A stretch of DNA of 64,000 bases, taken from JAAYZB01 sp035379945. GTDB taxonomy: Bacteria; Bacillota_I; Bacilli_A; Izemoplasmatales; Hujiaoplasmataceae. The DNA lies in contig DAOSWG010000004.1 in the NCBI GenBank assembly GCA_035379945.1, positions 1-64,000 of the forward strand, written 5' to 3'. The notes beneath the pieces were generated by a model that made no database searches, was not told the origin of the DNA, and worked only from the letters and a program-made list of their open reading frames with translations. The position numbers were made by a program, and so were the translations under genes. Within the stretch, counting starts at the first letter, position 1; every line of letters starts with the position of its first letter. Positions 60,774 to 64,000 of this stretch are shown here, piece after piece.

Positions 60774-61223
60774 TCAACGAGAGAAATAGTTCATTACGTA
60801 TGCCGCGACCGACATAAGCGATGAGGCAACCAGTATAAAAACGGCCAACATAATCGATTCCGGGTTTTTATTTCCTTTCTGTTCCAGACAACTTAATACC
60901 AAATTCCCCGCCGACAAAATAGTTGTTGATATGTATATTGCCAAAGCTGAAACAGCCAAAACATAATCCGGATAGAAATAATAATTGTTTTCATAGTGAT
61001 TGCCTACGTAATAAACGACTCCTAATGCCACAGACAGCCATAAGCATACCAGTCCGGAGACCATAGCAATTCCAAGAAGCATGGAGAACAATTTTGAAAG
61101 TCTTATTGAGGATTTTCGAGTGGCTTTAGATTCCATAACGGGTTCCGGTAACATTGCCATCCCGCAATTCTGGCAAACGCCGGTTTCTTCTTTTATTTCT
61201 GCTCCACAATTCTTACAATACAT
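60774..61223 (-). CDS. Zinc-ribbon membrane protein
   Basis: 149 residues. An N-terminal zinc ribbon (CKNCGAEIKEETGVCQNCG), then membrane helices at about 44-68, 84-105 and 120-145. It has the same architecture as the next gene, so the pair probably arose by duplication. Good CAGGAGG ribosome binding site. Function unknown. Confidence 0.75.
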   Translation of the reverse strand: MYCKNCGAEIKEETGVCQNCGMAMLPEPVMESKATRKSSIRLSKLFSMLLGIAMVSGLVCLWLSVALGVVYYVGNHYENNYYFYPDYVLAVSALAIYISTTILSAGNLVLSCLEQKGNKNPESIMLAVFILVASSLMSVAAYVMNYFSR

Positions 61224-61326
61224 TTTGCGCCTCCTGAGTATAAAAATTGTTTTGTATCGTTTTATTTTTAAATCATTTAAAGAAGAAAATCAATACCTTT
61301 CTGTTTTTTCTTAAGAAAGCGTTGTT

Positions 61327-62121
61327 TCAATCATCTTCGTCCAAATGTCTTAAAAACTGTTCCTTGTGATTCAGAAATTGCCTAAGCATCTGGATATCCT
61401 TGATTTCATCGAAATTCGTCCGGACAAATTTGTTTTCTTCTATTTCATATATGAAGGCTTCCGGAATGGCGGCGATGATAGGGGAATGTGTCGCTATGAT
61501 AAACTGGCAACCTTTTTTGGTGGCTTGAATGATAAGTGCGGCAAGCGTCAGTTGATTTTGAAAAGACAGCGGGGTTTCCGGCTCGTCCAACAGATAGATT
61601 TGATTGTCTCTGATCCTGGACGCGAAAAAATCAAGATAGGCCTCTCCGTGCGACGAATGAGGCAAATCTCTGGAATACATGCGGTCAAGTTCGCCGATCG
61701 TTCGTTTGAACGGAGATTCCGCCATCATTTTGGCATAAGGGGATCTGTTTTTGTATTCCTTGTCCACGCGTTCGAGTTCTGCGTTTGAATATGCGATTTC
61801 TTTTTGCATATATTCCATATAATTGATGAATTTAAGGCTTTCAAAAAAGAAACCTCTCGGTTTTCCGAGTTTCGGCATAATATCTACTGTCGAAGCATCG
61901 ATAGCGTGCTTTTCTTCCGGGTTGTCCTGCCATTTGATTTCCACCAGACGCATTCTGGATTGGATCAATTTCAGAAGGCTTGACTTCCCGCTTCCGTTTT
62001 CTCCCACAAAAACCGTAACCGGTCTTTCGACATCCAGAATGATTTCTTGTTTAAAAATCGTCAGATTGAACGGATATTCGGTTTCTTTTCCCGGTTTGAT
62101 TCTGATTTGGTTTACTATCAT
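61327..62121 (-). CDS. Predicted ATPase of the ABC/AAA type (COG3910-like)
   Basis: 264 residues. Walker A VGENGSGKSSLLKLI (about 42-56), a signature-like SSHGEAYLDFF, Walker B QIYLLDEPETPLSFQNQL, and H-loop IIATHSPIIAA. No membrane helix. The layout suits a stand-alone SMC/Rad50-like ATPase that may act on DNA or as an ABC-type regulator; the function is not known. It is 23 nt after the GNAT gene, so they may be co-transcribed. Confidence 0.85.
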   Translation of the reverse strand: MIVNQIRIKPGKETEYPFNLTIFKQEIILDVERPVTVFVGENGSGKSSLLKLIQSRMRLVEIKWQDNPEEKHAIDASTVDIMPKLGKPRGFFFESLKFINYMEYMQKEIAYSNAELERVDKEYKNRSPYAKMMAESPFKRTIGELDRMYSRDLPHSSHGEAYLDFFASRIRDNQIYLLDEPETPLSFQNQLTLAALIIQATKKGCQFIIATHSPIIAAIPEAFIYEIEENKFVRTNFDEIKDIQMLRQFLNHKEQFLRHLDEDD

Positions 62122-62144
62122 CGGAATCCTCTTTCCTATCGGCT

Positions 62145-63041
62145 TTACTTATTGGGACGCTCCCAGAACGTCGCTTCGGAATAAGGCTTGAACCCAAGGC
62201 GATAATAGAATTCCTGACGCGAACCGACAAACGCCTTTAAAGCTCCCTGTAAGCCGCATTTTGCGACTGCGGCAAGCACCGCCGCTCTCCCCAAACCCAT
62301 ACGTCTGTATTCCGGATCGGTGGCGACCGGTTCCACCAATGCGTATTTGGATCCTTTTTTGTGCCATATGCCGCAATATGACACGAAATGACCGTTTGGC
62401 GCCACTACAGCAGTATTAAGTGTCAAATCCACGTCCGGACCCGATAGGCTTTTCAGCCTGCTCATGATTTCTTCGTGATCGTCTGAAACCGGACCGGGAT
62501 GGTTGAATCCCCGGTAAAGCACGCGGTTGTATTCACAAAGATCAAATCGTTCATTGAGACTCGTTATCGAGAAACCGGGAGGCAAAACATAGTTTATGGA
62601 ACTGTCGATATCGATCACGGCGTTGTATTCTTTGCCCATGCCGGAAACAAATCCGATTTCCCTGGCAATCGCCTGTGCTTTAATGTCCTTGTCTGGGATC
62701 AAAATATGGATCCCGTCTGGTCCTGGCATTTCGTTTGCTATGTGTTTCAGCACTTCTTCCTTCAAAAAAGAATATTCGGGATCAATGGCAAAATAGGCAT
62801 CCCAGGCGGTGCTTTCATAAGATACAATGGCGACGATCTTTTTCTCATGCCGCCAAATAGCCATTTTGGTTAACCTGTCTACAGGAAGGAACGGCAACGA
62901 AAAAGCCCATTCCCATCTTCCCCAGGGGAAGTCAACCGTCGAAAGGTCTTTTTCGTTGATCCGGAATAAAAAATCACGGACTTCGCAGAATGTTTCTCCG
63001 AATGAAGAATCATTCGGATATTGTTGAATTAAGATATCCAA
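62145..63041 (-). CDS. GNAT family N-acetyltransferase
   Basis: 298 residues from a TTG at 63041 (AGAGG, 8-nt spacing), favoured over another TTG at 63122 with a poorer site. The C-terminal GNAT domain has the acetyl-CoA motif TDPEYRRMGLGRAAVLAA and ends SRQEFYYRLGFKPYSEATFWERP. The N-terminal half (KKIVAIVSYESTAWDAYFAID) resembles a second, degenerate GNAT domain. Substrate unknown. Confidence 0.85.
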   Translation of the reverse strand: MDILIQQYPNDSSFGETFCEVRDFLFRINEKDLSTVDFPWGRWEWAFSLPFLPVDRLTKMAIWRHEKKIVAIVSYESTAWDAYFAIDPEYSFLKEEVLKHIANEMPGPDGIHILIPDKDIKAQAIAREIGFVSGMGKEYNAVIDIDSSINYVLPPGFSITSLNERFDLCEYNRVLYRGFNHPGPVSDDHEEIMSRLKSLSGPDVDLTLNTAVVAPNGHFVSYCGIWHKKGSKYALVEPVATDPEYRRMGLGRAAVLAAVAKCGLQGALKAFVGSRQEFYYRLGFKPYSEATFWERPNK

Positions 63042-63248
63042 TTTTTTCGCCTCTTTTCGTAAAGCAGTTTTATGATTCTTTTTCTTGTGACAAAAAATCT
63101 CTAAATAAGTCGTTTTATGCAACTCTTAAAATTATTACTTGTTCATGAATATCACCAAAATAATTATAGTATATGTCCCCGTTTAATAGTTTGAACCCCG
63201 GCTTTCGAGCATTCTTGTCAGATGAAGCTATGTATTTATCGGAAAATA

Positions 63249-64000
63249 TTACAATAGTATTTTAAATGCTTTTTCCAAATTATCTTTGATCTCTGCCAAC
63301 AATAACGGCATCGAAACTGAGGTAGTTGCATGCATAAGCAAATGGTCGACTATCAAATCTGATATTTTTTCCATAGTTTGTGCGCAAGCATAAAAGTAAG
63401 GTATTGTGCTTAGATATGCTTTGTCGGCATATTCGTTTGCCAGCACGTCCATCATCTGACATACTTTATCGTAATTACCCTTAAAAGTGACCTGGTCTTT
63501 TTCGTCCAGCTTTTTGAGTCTGTTTGGTAATGTGGGAACGCTTCCCAGAAACATCAGCATATTCTCCAATATTTGATCGATATCTTCTTGGCTTAGTTCT
63601 TTATCCCAGCATTTGATTTCATCAATCAGTTTTTCCATGCCTTTGATTCCGAGAAAATTGGTCGGCGGGTTCAGAAAAGCGCGAGCTTTTTTTGCCAAAG
63701 CAAGTTTTGAAATGCTGTACTTGGAACGCGTTTCTCCCATTCTAATTTTGCATAAAGTGTTTTTCTTGCTTAGACCGGGAGAATAGCAATCTAAAGCTTC
63801 TTCAAGCGTCTTGAAAGATAGCCCTATTTGATTTTCTCTGGCGCCGTCATATACATAAACCGTCTTTTTATCCAAATCGTATCCGTTTGCTAGAACATAA
63901 TGAAAGGGAATATGCTCTTTATGATATATTTTCTCGAAATAAGGGAGATAAAACATATCCATCGCCCCTAGGACAACCGGTTTGTCGTCGTCAATCTCCC
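63249..64000 (-). CDS. BtrH N-terminal domain/DUF4872-like protein (partial, N-terminus beyond right edge)
   Basis: The frame is open from the right edge to the stop at 63249 (250 residues seen). The first ATG inside the window (63962) is not the start, because the conserved family motif crosses it: KPVVLGAMDMFYLPYF followed by KEHIPFHYVLANGYD. This resembles the BtrH N-terminal domain (butirosin acyl transfer, papain-like fold), with the helical DUF4872 C-terminal region after it. Members occur beside peptide and secondary-metabolite genes; the reaction here is not known. Confidence 0.75.
   Translation of the reverse strand, partial: EIDDDKPVVLGAMDMFYLPYFEKIYHKEHIPFHYVLANGYDLDKKTVYVYDGARENQIGLSFKTLEEALDCYSPGLSKKNTLCKIRMGETRSKYSISKLALAKKARAFLNPPTNFLGIKGMEKLIDEIKCWDKELSQEDIDQILENMLMFLGSVPTLPNRLKKLDEKDQVTFKGNYDKVCQMMDVLANEYADKAYLSTIPYFYACAQTMEKISDLIVDHLLMHATTSVSMPLLLAEIKDNLEKAFKILL

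Noticed and set aside
1..64000. CRISPR arrays, insertion sequences, tRNA or rRNA genes
   Set aside because: No regularly spaced direct repeats, transposase motifs, terminal repeats or cloverleaf-like sequences were seen on reading both strands; short tRNAs could still be missed without a covariance search.

Overview
The window is 64 kb of a bacterial chromosome of fairly low GC content. It is packed with genes and almost all of them lie on the minus strand. Gene content and order are those of Bacillota and their wall-less relatives: a cysS-mrnC-rlmB-sigH-rpmG-secE-nusG cluster, a tmk-holB-ricT-trmN-rsmI-metG cluster, a complete S10-spc-alpha ribosomal superoperon, and an ecfA1-ecfA2-ecfT-truA cluster. 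UGA is used as a stop and tryptophan is UGG, so the code is standard (table 11). This excludes Mycoplasma/Spiroplasma-type code 4 but allows Acholeplasma/Izemoplasma-like lineages or Erysipelotrichia-like Bacilli. The proton-translocating transhydrogenase, the three-helix SecE and the surface proteins anchored by a C-terminal membrane helix lead me to favour a Mycoplasmatota/Izemoplasma-like organism. That placement is an inference, not proven. Three runs of exactly 100 N are scaffold placeholders that interrupt sigH, rmuC and secY.

Layout, left to right. 1-0.8 kb: left-truncated ABC transporter (ATPase fused to a permease). 0.9-5.1 kb: nusG-secE-rpmG-sigH-rlmB-mrnC-cysS operon, read right to left. 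5.2-8.1 kb: cold-shock protein, RmuC, cardiolipin synthase. 8.1-11.7 kb: heterodimeric ABC exporter. 11.7-12.7 kb: rplM-rpsI with its own promoter and terminator. 12.7-20.3 kb: yitT, metG, DJ-1-like, rsmI, trmN, ricT, holB, tmk. 20.4-22 kb (plus strand): metal ABC transporter ATPase and permease. 22-26.4 kb: truA (with an unusual N-terminal extension), the ECF transporter module, and a protein joining an Rx4H (HEPN-like) motif to CBS domains. 26.4-40.9 kb: the 30-gene ribosomal superoperon from rpsJ to rplQ. 40.9-44.4 kb: a nuclease-helicase with Fe-S cysteines and a sugar-nucleotide-epimerase-like protein. 44.4-47.6 kb: pntA1-pntA2-pntB transhydrogenase. 47.6-49.7 kb: divergent iron alcohol dehydrogenase and glycerophosphodiesterase. 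49.7-52.2 kb: an MFS transporter with a large duplicated extracellular loop, and a PH-like membrane protein. 52.2-59.4 kb: two manganese-riboswitch-controlled exporters (a P-type ATPase and MntP) flanking an orphan ABC permease/binding-protein pair and an Ig-repeat surface protein. 59.5-64 kb: sirtuin, two zinc-ribbon membrane proteins, a predicted ATPase, a GNAT acetyltransferase and a right-truncated BtrH-like protein.

The core of the window is translation and secretion machinery (ribosomal proteins, SecY/SecE, NusG, Map, Adk, InfA, RpoA, rRNA and tRNA modification, two aminoacyl-tRNA synthetases). The flanking accessory part concerns metal homeostasis, redox balance and the cell surface. 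The features most worth a second look are: two copies of a yybP-ykoY (Mn2+) riboswitch with the same switching helix; a 70-residue perfect-register tandem repeat inserted in an MFS exterior loop; the Rx4H-CBS protein between rplQ and ecfA1; and the TruA N-terminal extension. No tRNA, rRNA, insertion sequence, CRISPR array or replication origin was recognised, and no stretch over about 300 bases lacks a gene.
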